Both the position numbers and the translations under genes were made by a program. The notes under the pieces were generated by a model. It was not told where the DNA came from and made no database searches. It saw only the letters and a program-made list of their open reading frames with translations. Shown here in pieces: positions 44,078 to 52,678 of a stretch of 57,756 nt of DNA. How positions within the stretch are numbered: the stretch's first letter is position 1; every line of letters starts with the position of its first letter. Source of the DNA: Streptomyces albicerus (GTDB lineage: Bacteria > Actinomycetota > Actinomycetes > Streptomycetales > Streptomycetaceae); contig NZ_VWMY01000054.1 in assembly GCF_008905045.1 (NCBI RefSeq), forward strand, positions 23,476 through 81,231, in the 5' to 3' direction.

Positions 44078-44450
44078 TCCGACGGGGAGGTGGCCGGGGA
44101 GGGCCGAGAGGCTGCCGACGACCGGCGCGCCAGGGCTGTCTATACCGAGGCAGGCTAGATATCGGCACCGCGGAAACGGGCACGAGATTCCACGCCCGCA
44201 CATGTGATGGAGCCTCGCCCGTCGGCAGGGGAATCCGCCGCGTGCGAGTTCGAGAGGTCCTGTCCAGCTGGCGAGATCACTCTCGACGCCGTCGGTCTTG
44301 CCCCTTGCGGCCTCATTGAGGCCGCGTTGAGGCCGCAAGGACAGGAACAGACCGACAAGTGTTGACGAGCACCGACACCACTCACCTCGCCTGAGCTGCT
44401 GAAACGTCATGGATGAGCGCTGATCGGCAAGAGCCGCCAAGATCCCGAAT
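44078..44450. other. Intergenic region, right end of the island
   Basis: 373 bases with no supported gene between the levanase stop and the right tRNA fragment. It contains a hairpin at 44,303-44,340. An integrase gene, which often sits beside such a site, is not present. Confidence 0.4.
44303..44340. terminator. Strong hairpin
   Basis: 12-bp arms CCTTGCGGCCTC / GAGGCCGCAAGG around a 14-base loop that itself repeats GAGGCCGC. It may be a terminator or part of the element end. Confidence 0.5.
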
Positions 44451-44495
44451 GGACTCATAATCCGTCGGCGGTGGGTTCGAGTCCCACCCGCCCCA
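44451..44495 (+). repeat. 3' fragment of tRNA (CAU anticodon), att-like site, right copy
   Basis: Same anticodon loop, T-arm and acceptor 3' strand as the copy at 33,528, with two differences in the variable region. Identity begins exactly at the anticodon arm (GGACTCAT), where tyrosine integrases usually cross over. No 5' half is present. Confidence 0.75.
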
Positions 44496-44790
44496 CTGTG
44501 GGGCGAGGGCAACCCTCTCTGGCCTGCGGAAAACGGCGATCGAGTGGCTTCGGTGAGGGGCTGAAGCCGCTCGGATCGTGAAGTGTGAGTCCGAGCCAGT
44601 TGCCTTCGGCGCTCTATAAAACTGCCGGACCTGATTCGGTCCGAGTGATTGACCGTGTCCCGTCAGATTGCGATTCTGAAGCAGAAGGCTGAACACGAGG
44701 CACTCTTATGAACGTCGTGTCCGGTCTGTCCAGGTGCACCAGTAATGATCTGTTCGGTCCTGAACCCCACGCAGGAAGGCAGGAACAGAC

Positions 44791-44949
44791 ATGCAGGAGA
44801 TCCGGGAACCTCGGGAGAGCCGGAAGATCCAGGAGACGCCGGACCAGCCGGTGGTCACCGTCACCGGCGGGACGAGCTGGCAGTCACCCGAGTACGAGGT
44901 CGTCGACACGGCGCTCGAAGTGACGGCGTACGCGCTGGCCACGCGGTAA
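44791..44949 (+). CDS. pqqA: PQQ precursor peptide PqqA
   Basis: 52-residue peptide whose Glu43 and Tyr47 in LEVTAYALATR have the spacing of the residues cross-linked to make pyrroloquinoline quinone. It is about twice the length of classical PqqA (about 24 residues) because of a charged N-terminal extension. It starts at 44,791 after a GGAAGGCAGGA region and is followed 9 bases later by pqqB. Confidence 0.88.
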   Translation: MQEIREPRESRKIQETPDQPVVTVTGGTSWQSPEYEVVDTALEVTAYALATR

Positions 44950-44958
44950 CCCCGCCGC

Positions 44959-45849
44959 GTGCTGCTGCAGGTGCTCGGCACCGCGGCGGGCGGCGGACTG
45001 CCCCAGTGGAACTGCGCGTGTCCCGGCTGCGCCGGGGCACGCGCCCATCCGGAGCGGCGCCGCCGCCACGCGTCCCTCGCCGTGCGAGCGGACGCCGGTC
45101 GCTGGTACATCGTCAACGCCACCCCCGACATCGGGGACCAGATCGAGGACACCCCCGCGCTGCACCCCGGCCCCGGCGCCCGACAGACCCCGGTCGCGGG
45201 CGTCGTCCTCACCGACGCCGAGCTCGACCACACCCTCGGCGTGGCGCGGCTGCGCGAGGCGGACGGCGTGGAGCTGGTCGCCACCGCCCAAGTGCGCGAG
45301 GCGCTGCTCACCGGCCCGCGCCTCGGAGCCGTACTCGGGCCGTACACGGAGCTGCGCTGGCGGGAGTTGGGCACGGCTCCGCTGCCACTCGGGCCGGAAC
45401 TGGAGGCACTCGCCGTGCCCATCGCAGCCAAACGCCCCCGGTACGCGGCGGGCACGGGCGACGACGACCAGCGCTGGGTGGTCGCCCTCGTGCTCCGCGA
45501 ACCGGTCACCGGGAAGTCCCTCGTCTACGCCCCGGCTCTCGCCGCGTGGCCGGACGCCTTGCAGGAGGCCGCCGAGGCCGCCGACTGCGTCATCGTCGAC
45601 GGCACCTTCTGGGACCAGGACGAGCCCGTGCGCACCGGGATCTCCAGCAGAACCGCAAGCGGCATGGGACATCTGCCGATCGACGGGCCGGCCGGCACCG
45701 CGCACCGCCTGACCGGGCTGGGCGCCCGCTGCCTGTACACGCATCTCAACAACACCAACCCCCTCACCGACCCGGACGACGACCGGCACAAACAGCTGGC
45801 CGACCGGGGACTCGAGGTCGCCGCCGACGGAATGGTCATCGAGCTGTGA
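44959..45849 (+). CDS. pqqB: PQQ biosynthesis protein PqqB
   Basis: 296-residue protein of the metallo-beta-lactamase fold. It carries LGTAAGGGLPQWNCACPGC, the conserved PqqB N-terminus with Cys pair, then VVLTDAELDHTLGVARLRE and THLNNTNP with metal-site His residues. It is thought to hydroxylate a PQQ intermediate. The GTG start is at 44,959. Its stop overlaps the pqqC start (GTGA). Confidence 0.93.
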   Translation: MLLQVLGTAAGGGLPQWNCACPGCAGARAHPERRRRHASLAVRADAGRWYIVNATPDIGDQIEDTPALHPGPGARQTPVAGVVLTDAELDHTLGVARLREADGVELVATAQVREALLTGPRLGAVLGPYTELRWRELGTAPLPLGPELEALAVPIAAKRPRYAAGTGDDDQRWVVALVLREPVTGKSLVYAPALAAWPDALQEAAEAADCVIVDGTFWDQDEPVRTGISSRTASGMGHLPIDGPAGTAHRLTGLGARCLYTHLNNTNPLTDPDDDRHKQLADRGLEVAADGMVIEL

Positions 45850-46574
45850 CGACAACAACCCCCGTGCGGGGCAACCCGGTTGACGATCCGTGGAGCCCCG
45901 CCGAATTCGAGGAGCGGCTGCGTGCCGTCGCCGCCACCCGCTACCACGACCGCCACCCCTTCAACGTACGGATGCACGAAGGGGACCTGTCCCCGGCCGA
46001 GCTGCGCCGCTGGATCACCAACCGCTTCCACTACCAGCGGCACATCCCCGTCAAGGACGCCCTGATCCTCGCCAAGTTCGAGGACCCGGCACTGCGCCGC
46101 ATGTGGCTGCGCAGGATCGTCGACCACGACGGCACACGGGAGGGGGAGGGCGGCATCGAGCGATGGCTGCGGCTCGGCGAGGCCGCCGGACTCGACCGGA
46201 AGCTGCTGTGGTCGGCCGAGGACGTGCTGCCGGGAGTGCGGCTCGCGGTCGACGGCTACGTCAACTTCTGCCGGCTCAGGTCCCCGCTGGAGGCCGTCGC
46301 CGCCTCCCTCACCGAGTTGTCAGCCCCCGGGCTGATGCGCACCCGCATCGCCGCCTTCGAGCACCACTACCCGTGGATCGAGGCCGAGGGGCTCGTCTAC
46401 TTCCGCACCCGCGTCGGGCAGGGCGGCCGGGACAGTGCCGAGGCGCTCGACCTGGTCAAGCAGTGGGCGCGCAGCCGCGAGGAGCAGGAACGGGCCGTTG
46501 CCGCGCTCACCTTCAAGTGCGAGGTGCTGTGGTCGCTGCTCGATGCCGTGGACGGAGCGGGGGAGCGGCCATGA
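45846..46574 (+). CDS. pqqC: PQQ synthase PqqC
   Basis: 242-residue cofactor-free oxidase that performs the last eight-electron oxidation and ring closure of PQQ. It matches the PqqC pattern: YHDRHPFNVRMHEGDLSP, NRFHYQRHIPVKDALILAKF, RIVDHDGTREGEGGIERWL and FEHHYPWI. The GTG start overlaps pqqB by 4 bases and the end overlaps pqqD (ATGA), as expected for coupled translation. Confidence 0.94.
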   Translation: MTTTTPVRGNPVDDPWSPAEFEERLRAVAATRYHDRHPFNVRMHEGDLSPAELRRWITNRFHYQRHIPVKDALILAKFEDPALRRMWLRRIVDHDGTREGEGGIERWLRLGEAAGLDRKLLWSAEDVLPGVRLAVDGYVNFCRLRSPLEAVAASLTELSAPGLMRTRIAAFEHHYPWIEAEGLVYFRTRVGQGGRDSAEALDLVKQWARSREEQERAVAALTFKCEVLWSLLDAVDGAGERP

Positions 46575-46945
46575 AACCCATGAGGGAGGCACCCCCCGGT
46601 GGCTGCGTCTTGACCGCGAACGACGGCGAAGGGACCGTGACCGCCGCCGGGGACAGCGTGACTGACGCCGGGGACACCGTGACTGACGTCGGGGACTGGA
46701 GCCCGGTGCTGAGCCGCTCCGTCATGCTCCGGCACGACCGGGTGCGCGGCACCGACCTGCTGGTCATGCCGGAACGCGTGGTCGTGCTGCGCGGCAGCGC
46801 GGGCGCCGTCCTGAGGCTCTGCGACGGCGAACACGCGGTCGGCGCGATCGTCGCCGAGCTGGCCGAGTGCTTTCCCGGCGCGCCCGTCGCCACCGAGGTC
46901 CCGGAGTTCCTGGGACGGCTGCGCGAGGAGGGCTGGATCCGGTGA
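46571..46945 (+). CDS. pqqD: PQQ peptide carrier PqqD with N-terminal extension
   Basis: 124-residue PqqD (RRE-fold chaperone that presents PqqA to PqqE). The core starts near WSPVLSRSVMLRHDRVRGTD and ends REEGWIR. About 40 extra residues precede it, containing a short tandem repeat (VTxAGDxVTDAGDTVTDVGD-like). Typical PqqD is about 90 residues. The ATG overlaps the pqqC stop; a start inside the repeat cannot be excluded. Confidence 0.9.
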   Translation: MKPMREAPPGGCVLTANDGEGTVTAAGDSVTDAGDTVTDVGDWSPVLSRSVMLRHDRVRGTDLLVMPERVVVLRGSAGAVLRLCDGEHAVGAIVAELAECFPGAPVATEVPEFLGRLREEGWIR

Positions 46946-48084
46946 CCGAGGCCCCCGTCGCGTCCGTCGCCCCTCCCTGGGCGCTGCTCGCGGAACTCAC
47001 CCACGGCTGCCCGCTGCACTGCGCCTACTGCTCCAACCCCGTGGAACTGGTCCGCAGATCCGCCGAACTGCGTACCGACGAGTGGGCCGACGTCATGCGC
47101 CAGGCCGGGGAGCTGGGCGTCGTCCACACGCACCTCTCCGGCGGTGAACCGCTGCTGCGGCGCGACCTGCCCGAGATCGTCGGCGCCGCCGACGCGGCGG
47201 GCATCTACACCCAACTCGTCACGAGCGGTGTCGGCCTGACCAGGGAACGGCTCACCGCCCTCACCGACCGCGGGCTGCGCAGCGTCCAACTGTCCGTGCA
47301 GCATGCCGAGCCCGCCGCCTCCGACCGGATCGCCGGGCACCGCTCCTTCGCCGCCAAGCGGAAGGCCGCGGCCCTGGTCCGGGAGGCGGGACTGCCGCTC
47401 GGCCTGAACGTCGTACTGCACCGGGACAACCTGGACGCGCTCGACGCCCTCCTCGATCTGGCCCTTGACTGGGGAGCCGAGCGGATCGAGCTGGCGAACA
47501 CCCAGTTCTACGGCTGGGCGCTGGTCAACCGGGACCGGCTGCTGCCCGGCCGGGAGCAGATCGACCGGGCGCGGGCCGTCGTCGAGGCCCGGCGGGAGCG
47601 GCTGGCCGGACGCATGGACGTGGTGTGGGTGGTGCCCGACTACGTCGACGGGACCGCCAAACCCTGCATGGGCGGCTGGGGCGCCGTCTCACTGACCGTG
47701 GCCCCCGACGGCACGGTGCTGCCCTGCCCGGCCGCCGCCACACTGCCGGGGCTGGACGCCCCGAACGTCAAGGACCGCTCCCTGGAGTGGACCTGGCACC
47801 ACTCGCCCGCGTTCCACCGCTACCGGGGCACCGACTGGATGGCCGACCCCTGTCGCTCCTGTCCCCAGCGGGACACCGATCTCGGCGGCTGCCGCTGCCA
47901 GGCGTACGCGCTGACCGGTGACGCCTCCCGCACCGATCCCGTGTGCCGACTGGCCCCCGATCACGGTCTGGTCCGGACGCTCGTCGATGGGCCTGTATCG
48001 CGGTCCGCCCTTCCGACGATCCCCCGTTCCTATCCTCCGCGAGGTGCCCCGCAGGGCGCTTCGCAGGGCCCTCGGCGCCCGTGA
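46942..48084 (+). CDS. pqqE: PqqE radical SAM enzyme
   Basis: 380-residue radical SAM/SPASM protein that forms the C-C bond between Glu and Tyr of PqqA. The [4Fe-4S] motif is C23-PLH-C27-AY-C30, followed by SGGEPLLR. The C-terminal SPASM Cys residues are seen in KPCMGGW, LPCPAA and CRSCPQRDTDLGGCRC. The GTG start overlaps pqqD by 4 bases. The last 30 or so residues are Pro/Arg rich and not typical. Confidence 0.94.
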   Translation: MTEAPVASVAPPWALLAELTHGCPLHCAYCSNPVELVRRSAELRTDEWADVMRQAGELGVVHTHLSGGEPLLRRDLPEIVGAADAAGIYTQLVTSGVGLTRERLTALTDRGLRSVQLSVQHAEPAASDRIAGHRSFAAKRKAAALVREAGLPLGLNVVLHRDNLDALDALLDLALDWGAERIELANTQFYGWALVNRDRLLPGREQIDRARAVVEARRERLAGRMDVVWVVPDYVDGTAKPCMGGWGAVSLTVAPDGTVLPCPAAATLPGLDAPNVKDRSLEWTWHHSPAFHRYRGTDWMADPCRSCPQRDTDLGGCRCQAYALTGDASRTDPVCRLAPDHGLVRTLVDGPVSRSALPTIPRSYPPRGAPQGASQGPRRP

Positions 48085-48124
48085 CCCGTACCAGCTCCCT
48101 TCCAACCCCCCACTTGGAGGACCG

Positions 48125-49243
48125 ATGCGACCGACCAGCAAACGCAGGACCCGTAGAGCGCTGACCACGAGCACGGCCCTGTCCCTGACCGGGCTGTTGC
48201 TCGCGGGCCTCACCGGACCCGGATCCGCCCAGGCCGACACCGCCACCCCCGCGGCACCCGAGGGCGTACCGACATCCGTCACCACCCTCACCACCGGGCT
48301 GACCATCCCTTGGGGCCTCGACTGGCTGCCCGACGGCTCACACGCCCTGGTCACCGAGCGCGACGACTTCCGGGTCTGGAAGGTCGCCCCCGACGGTGCC
48401 AAGACGCAGGTCGGGACCGTCCCCAACAGCCAGACCACCAACGGCGAGGGCGGACTCATGGGTGTCGCCATCGACCCCAAGTGGGCCACCAACCACTACG
48501 TGTACTTCATGCACACCGCCGCCGAAGGCAACCGGATCGCCCGCATGACGTACGACGGCACCTCGCTCAGCGGCTACACGGTGATCCTCCAAGGCATCAG
48601 CAAGGCCCGCTACCACAACGGCGGACGGCTCGCGTTCGGCCCCGACGGCTATCTGTACGCCACGACCGGCGACGCACAGAACACCGCCCTCGCCCAGGAC
48701 CGGAACTCCCTCAACGGCAAGATCCTGCGCCTGACCACCTCCGGGGAGCCGGCCCCCGGCAACCCCTTCGGCAACCATGTCTACAGCCTCGGCCACCGCA
48801 ATCCGCAGGGCATCGCCTTCGACCGCAACGGGCGGCTGTGGGAGGCCGAGTTCGGCAACACCCGATTCGACGAACTGAACCTGATCAAGCCCGGCGCCAA
48901 CTACGGCTGGCCCACCTGCGAGGGCACCTGCTCGGTCGACGGGATGACCAACCCGAAGAAGACCTGGACCACCGGCGAGGCCTCGCCCAGCGCCATCGCC
49001 ATCGCCGACAACGTCGTCTACATGGCCGCGCTGCGCGGCGAGCGACTCTGGCGCATCCCCATCGAGGGCGACACCGAGAACGTGGGCACGGCGGCGGCGT
49101 ACTACGTCGGTACGTACGGCCGGCTCCGTACGGTGGTCAAGGTGCCCGGCGTCGAACAGCTGTGGCTGACGACCACCAACGCCGACGCCAACGGAGGCGA
49201 GCCGGACGGCGCGGACCGCGTCCTGCGGGTAACCCTCGGCTGA
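48125..49243 (+). CDS. Secreted PQQ-dependent sugar dehydrogenase (GSDH family)
   Basis: 372-residue exported protein. The signal peptide (about residues 1-38) is Arg-rich, with a hydrophobic core and SAQA-D cleavage. The mature part has soluble glucose/sorbosone dehydrogenase blades: GLDWLPDG, GEGGLMGVAIDP, RYHNGGRLAFGPDG with the likely catalytic His, GHRNPQG, and WEAEFGNTRFDELN. GGAGG precedes the ATG. It follows pqqE by 40 bases, so the operon makes the cofactor and an enzyme that uses it. Confidence 0.9.
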   Translation: MRPTSKRRTRRALTTSTALSLTGLLLAGLTGPGSAQADTATPAAPEGVPTSVTTLTTGLTIPWGLDWLPDGSHALVTERDDFRVWKVAPDGAKTQVGTVPNSQTTNGEGGLMGVAIDPKWATNHYVYFMHTAAEGNRIARMTYDGTSLSGYTVILQGISKARYHNGGRLAFGPDGYLYATTGDAQNTALAQDRNSLNGKILRLTTSGEPAPGNPFGNHVYSLGHRNPQGIAFDRNGRLWEAEFGNTRFDELNLIKPGANYGWPTCEGTCSVDGMTNPKKTWTTGEASPSAIAIADNVVYMAALRGERLWRIPIEGDTENVGTAAAYYVGTYGRLRTVVKVPGVEQLWLTTTNADANGGEPDGADRVLRVTLG

Positions 49244-49441
49244 CCATCTCACCATCGAGGTCCGCCTGGAGCTGTACGTCGCTCTCAACCGCCGAGGTAC
49301 CAGCGGCCGATCCGCTCCCCGAATCCCATGCGGTGGTCCGTCCGCTGTGCGGGCGAGACGGTGCGGGCTCGGCCGCTGTCGCCTGTCACATCCGTCGGCG
49401 TCGTCCGGTCTAACTGGCGTCGGCTACGAGGTGAGGGAATC

Positions 49442-50797
49442 ATGCGTGAGATTGTGATCGTGGGCGGTGGTTACGCGGGCTTCTACACCGCATGGGGTCT
49501 GGAGAAGTCGCTGCGTGCGGGGGAGGCGCGGGTCACGGTGGTCGACCCGCGTCCTTACATGACCTACCAGCCGTTCCTGCCGGAGGTGACGGCTGGTTCG
49601 ATCGAGGCGCGTCATGCTGCCGTGTCGTTGCGGCGGCATCTGCGCAGCACCCGGCTGATCGCCGGCACCGTGACCGAGATCCGCCATGCGGACCGGACGA
49701 TCACTGTGCGGCCTGTCGGCGGAGCCGACTACGACCTTGGCTACGACACTCTTGTGGTCACTGCCGGGGCCGTGACGCGCACCTTCCCCATACCCGGGCT
49801 CGCCGAGCAGGCGATCGGCCTGAAGCACGTGGAGGAGGCGGTGGCCATCCGCGACCGGCTGATGACCGCCTTCGATCAGGCGGCGTCACTGCCGCCGGGT
49901 GTCGAGCGGCGCAAGCTGCTCACGGTCACGTTCGTGGGCGGCGGGTTCTCCGGTGTGGAGGGCTTTGGTGAGCTGCTGTCGCTGGCGACCGCGATGTTGA
50001 AGTCCTATCCGGAACTGAGTCTGGACGACCTGTCCTTCCATCTGGTCGAGGCCCGAGGACGCATCCTGCCCGAGGTGGGCGACGAGCCCGGTGCCTGGGT
50101 GGTGCGTTCTTTGGAGCGCCGCGGCGCGCGCGTCCACCTCAACACGCAGCTGGTCTCCGCGGTGGACGGGCATGTGGTGCTCTCCAGCGGGGAGGAGTTC
50201 GACTCGGCACTGATCGTCTGGACCGCCGGCAACGCCTCGAACCCGGTGGTGCACAATCACACGGATCTGCCGGTCGACGAGCGGGGCCTGCTCGTGGTCC
50301 GTCCCGATCTTCGTATGGGCACCGACAGCGAGCCGGTGGCGGACGTGTGGGCGGCCGGAGACGACGCGGCCGTTCCCGACCTGGCTTTGCCCGGCCCGGG
50401 AGCGCGCACGGTGCCGAACGCCCAGCACGCCGTGCGGCAGGGCAAGCGCCTCGCGAAGAACATCGCAGCCGACCTGCACGGCGGGAGAATCCGCAACTAC
50501 CGCCACAGCAGTCTGGGAGTGGTGGCGACGCTGGGCCTGGGGCGGGGCATCTTTCAGTACAAGAGCCTTGTCATCAAGGGACTTCCCGCCTGGCTGATGC
50601 ACCGGGGTTACCACGTGTTGGCGGTGCCGACCTGGGAGCGCAAGATCCGCGTTCTGACCGTGTGGCTCACTGCCGCCCTGTTCGGCCGGGATCTGGTCTC
50701 CCTCGCCTCGGTTCAGCACCCGCGGGACGCGTTCGTCGCGAGCAGCGACATGCAGGGCTCCGGCGGGAGCCGGGCGAGCGACCGCCCGGCAGCGTGA
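49442..50797 (+). CDS. Type II NADH dehydrogenase-like FAD oxidoreductase
   Basis: 451-residue NDH-2-like flavoprotein. It has FAD motif GGGYAG near residue 8, NADH motif VGGGFSGVE, ATG-like WTAGNASNP, and WAAGDDAAVPD for flavin binding. The hydrophobic C-terminal region (RKIRVLTVWLTAALFGRDLV) probably anchors it to the membrane, where such enzymes pass electrons from NADH to quinone without pumping protons. ATG at 49,442 follows GAGGTGAGGGAATC. It is 198 bases after the PQQ dehydrogenase gene. Confidence 0.9.
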   Translation: MREIVIVGGGYAGFYTAWGLEKSLRAGEARVTVVDPRPYMTYQPFLPEVTAGSIEARHAAVSLRRHLRSTRLIAGTVTEIRHADRTITVRPVGGADYDLGYDTLVVTAGAVTRTFPIPGLAEQAIGLKHVEEAVAIRDRLMTAFDQAASLPPGVERRKLLTVTFVGGGFSGVEGFGELLSLATAMLKSYPELSLDDLSFHLVEARGRILPEVGDEPGAWVVRSLERRGARVHLNTQLVSAVDGHVVLSSGEEFDSALIVWTAGNASNPVVHNHTDLPVDERGLLVVRPDLRMGTDSEPVADVWAAGDDAAVPDLALPGPGARTVPNAQHAVRQGKRLAKNIAADLHGGRIRNYRHSSLGVVATLGLGRGIFQYKSLVIKGLPAWLMHRGYHVLAVPTWERKIRVLTVWLTAALFGRDLVSLASVQHPRDAFVASSDMQGSGGSRASDRPAA

Positions 50798-51050
50798 GCA
50801 CGCCGGAAGCGCTCAGCGGCTGACGGCCGGCATCAGGGCACGGGCCAAGTCTCCGGGGCGAAGGCTGAGGAGGTAGTGCCCTGCCGTCTGCTCATGGAGG
50901 TGGTGTCGACGGCTCTGGTCCTCAACGGTGTATGTCACAGATGGGCGTGCTGTCCCGTCTATGTGATGTGAAGGCCGCATTGCGACGGTGCAGTGGTTGA
51001 TGTCCTTGCGGCTTCCCGGAGCAGGCTCCGCATGAGGGGAAGGTTTATCG

Positions 51051-51326
51051 ATGAAGGACGTTGTGATCGACGACGGTGGACTCACGGCCGTCGAGACGAC
51101 TCCCGAACTTCCCTACTGCGGCGCCGGCCTGTGGCGCGGCGACCTTCTTGCCGGTGAACAGGCGACGTTGTGCCGGCGGTGCGCCGCGCAACTCAGTGCG
51201 CCGGGACCCGCTGTGCGTGCGTCCCGGCACTTGACCCGCCCAGATCCGGCATCGCCACAACTGGGCTTCTTGCTTTCCCTCTGGAGCACACCATGGACGC
51301 AAGCGAGGAGGCCGCGCGCGGCCTGA
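51051..51326 (+). CDS. Small Cys-containing hypothetical protein
   Basis: 91 codons with a good ribosome site (GGGGAAGG 8 bases upstream). The N-terminal half looks coding and has three Cys in a possible zinc-ribbon spacing (PYCGAG...ATLCRRCAAQL). The C-terminal 20 residues overlap the next gene by 34 bases and look noncoding. It is not assigned to a family. Confidence 0.35.
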   Translation: MKDVVIDDGGLTAVETTPELPYCGAGLWRGDLLAGEQATLCRRCAAQLSAPGPAVRASRHLTRPDPASPQLGFLLSLWSTPWTQARRPRAA

Positions 51327-51634
51327 CCGACATCGAGACATTCCTGTACCGGGAGGCTCATCTGCAAGCGGCACATCAGCGCGTGGCCGACTTCACCGCA
51401 CGGGCGCCGGGGCTGACCCCGGAACAGAAGATGGATATCGAGCGGTGGTATCTCAAGGAGCAGATATACGTTGCCCGCATGGTGACGGAGCACATCGCCG
51501 ACAGCATCAGTGTGGTGGAGAAGCAGCATCACGTCCGCTTCGGGCGATGGCTGAGAGGCACGCTGGCGGCGATGGTTCTGATCACTGTGGTGATGATCGG
51601 GTGCGTGGCTGTGATTCTGGGAACGTCGGGCTGA
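51293..51634 (+). CDS. Small membrane protein with C-terminal anchor
   Basis: 113-residue hypothetical protein. Residues 1-85 are charged and helical (GLTDIETFLYREAHLQAAHQ, LTPEQKMDIERWYLKEQIYV). Residues about 88-110 form one hydrophobic span (LAAMVLITVVMIGCVAVILG). The ATG at 51,293 is the clearest start, although an upstream frame is open to 51,170. It lies 500 bases after the NDH-2 gene on the same strand; a functional link is unknown. Confidence 0.65.
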   Translation: MDASEEAARGLTDIETFLYREAHLQAAHQRVADFTARAPGLTPEQKMDIERWYLKEQIYVARMVTEHIADSISVVEKQHHVRFGRWLRGTLAAMVLITVVMIGCVAVILGTSG

Positions 51635-51730
51635 ACCACCGGCACCGGTCACCTCATATCTGTTCTGCAGCGATGCCGTGGCCCGCTGCCGGGCCATCGC
51701 TGCATTGCTGCGTCAGCTCAATCAGCTCAC

Positions 51731-52678
51731 TCAGCTCTCGGCGTGCTCGCGCGTCGAGGCGAGGAAGGTGACCACGGCCGTGGTGAATTCCTCTGGGCGC
51801 TCGACGTGCCCCAGGTGGCCGGTTCCGTCCAGGACCACGAGCTGGGCCCCGGGGATCGCCTCGTGGATCATTCGTGCCCAGTGCGGCCCGCAGATGAAGT
51901 CGGCCTCTCCGACCAGGACCAGCGTGGGCGAGGTAACGTCGGGCAGCTCCTCGCGGACGTCGAAAGGCGGGCCCTCGCCGCGTGAGGGAGCGGCATACAT
52001 GCGCAGCGCCGCGCGCGCGGGGCCGAACTCCTCCTCGCGTCCCCAGTAGTCGAAGAAGTAGGCGGGAGAGATGGAGCGCAGTACCGCGGTCGCATCGTCG
52101 TCGGTCAGCTGGTCGATCCGTGTGGTGAGACCGGCGACATAGGTGGCCGCCTCGGGGTGTTCGACGACATGGCGCTGCGCGAACCGCTCCATGTTGGCGA
52201 CCGCGACGGACCAGAAATCCTCGCCTGTCACCGGCGAGGTGTCGTACAGGACCAAAGAGACGACACGCTCGGGATGATCGAGTGCGTACCGCTGAGCGAC
52301 GAACCCTCCGTGCGAATGGCCGAGCAGGGCGACCTCGGGTAGTGCGAGGTGCTCGATCACCGCATGCAGGAAGTGGGTGTACGTGGCCAGGTTGTACGCG
52401 CGTGGGTCGGGCAACCGGCCGGACGCGCCGGTGCCGACAGGCTCGATGTAGACCATGGTCAGGTGCTGCTCGAGCAGGGGCATACGCAGATAGTCCCAGC
52501 CGATCCCGGGCCCTCCGGAGTGGGCGATGCACACGGGACCCGTGCCGGCGACGTGGTAGCGCTGCTCGGTGAGGGAGGATCCATGGCGGACTGCCACTGT
52601 GTGAGTGCCGGGAGATAGGGGTGATGCGAGGTCTGCGGCGGGGGAGGGAAGGGGCGTTGGCTCAGAAGAGGCGTTCAC
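51731..52678 (-). CDS. Alpha/beta hydrolase (proline iminopeptidase-like)
   Basis: 315-residue hydrolase with SGGPGIGWDYLRMP (the HGGPG-like oxyanion loop of prolyl iminopeptidases), nucleophile elbow LGHSHGGFVAQ, and catalytic His in GTGHLGHVE. The GTG at 52,678 (VNASSEPTP) is chosen; an ATG 33 codons upstream would add an implausible Trp/Arg-rich segment. It might be a peptidase or a general esterase. No regulator is adjacent. Confidence 0.88.
   Translation of the reverse strand: MNASSEPTPLPSPAADLASPLSPGTHTVAVRHGSSLTEQRYHVAGTGPVCIAHSGGPGIGWDYLRMPLLEQHLTMVYIEPVGTGASGRLPDPRAYNLATYTHFLHAVIEHLALPEVALLGHSHGGFVAQRYALDHPERVVSLVLYDTSPVTGEDFWSVAVANMERFAQRHVVEHPEAATYVAGLTTRIDQLTDDDATAVLRSISPAYFFDYWGREEEFGPARAALRMYAAPSRGEGPPFDVREELPDVTSPTLVLVGEADFICGPHWARMIHEAIPGAQLVVLDGTGHLGHVERPEEFTTAVVTFLASTREHAES

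Noticed and set aside
42425..44512. 695-codon minus-strand frame opposite the levanase
   Set aside because: Antisense of a clear GH32 gene; the translation is repetitive Arg/Val/Asp without known domains.
44382..44696. Minus-strand gene of 104 codons across the right tRNA fragment
   Set aside because: It is the reverse strand of the tRNA fragment and its flanks; no protein family features were seen.
51170..51292. 41-residue N-terminal extension of the small membrane protein
   Set aside because: The extension is Cys/Arg/Pro-rich and overlaps another frame; MDASEEAARG at 51,293 begins the well-behaved helical sequence.
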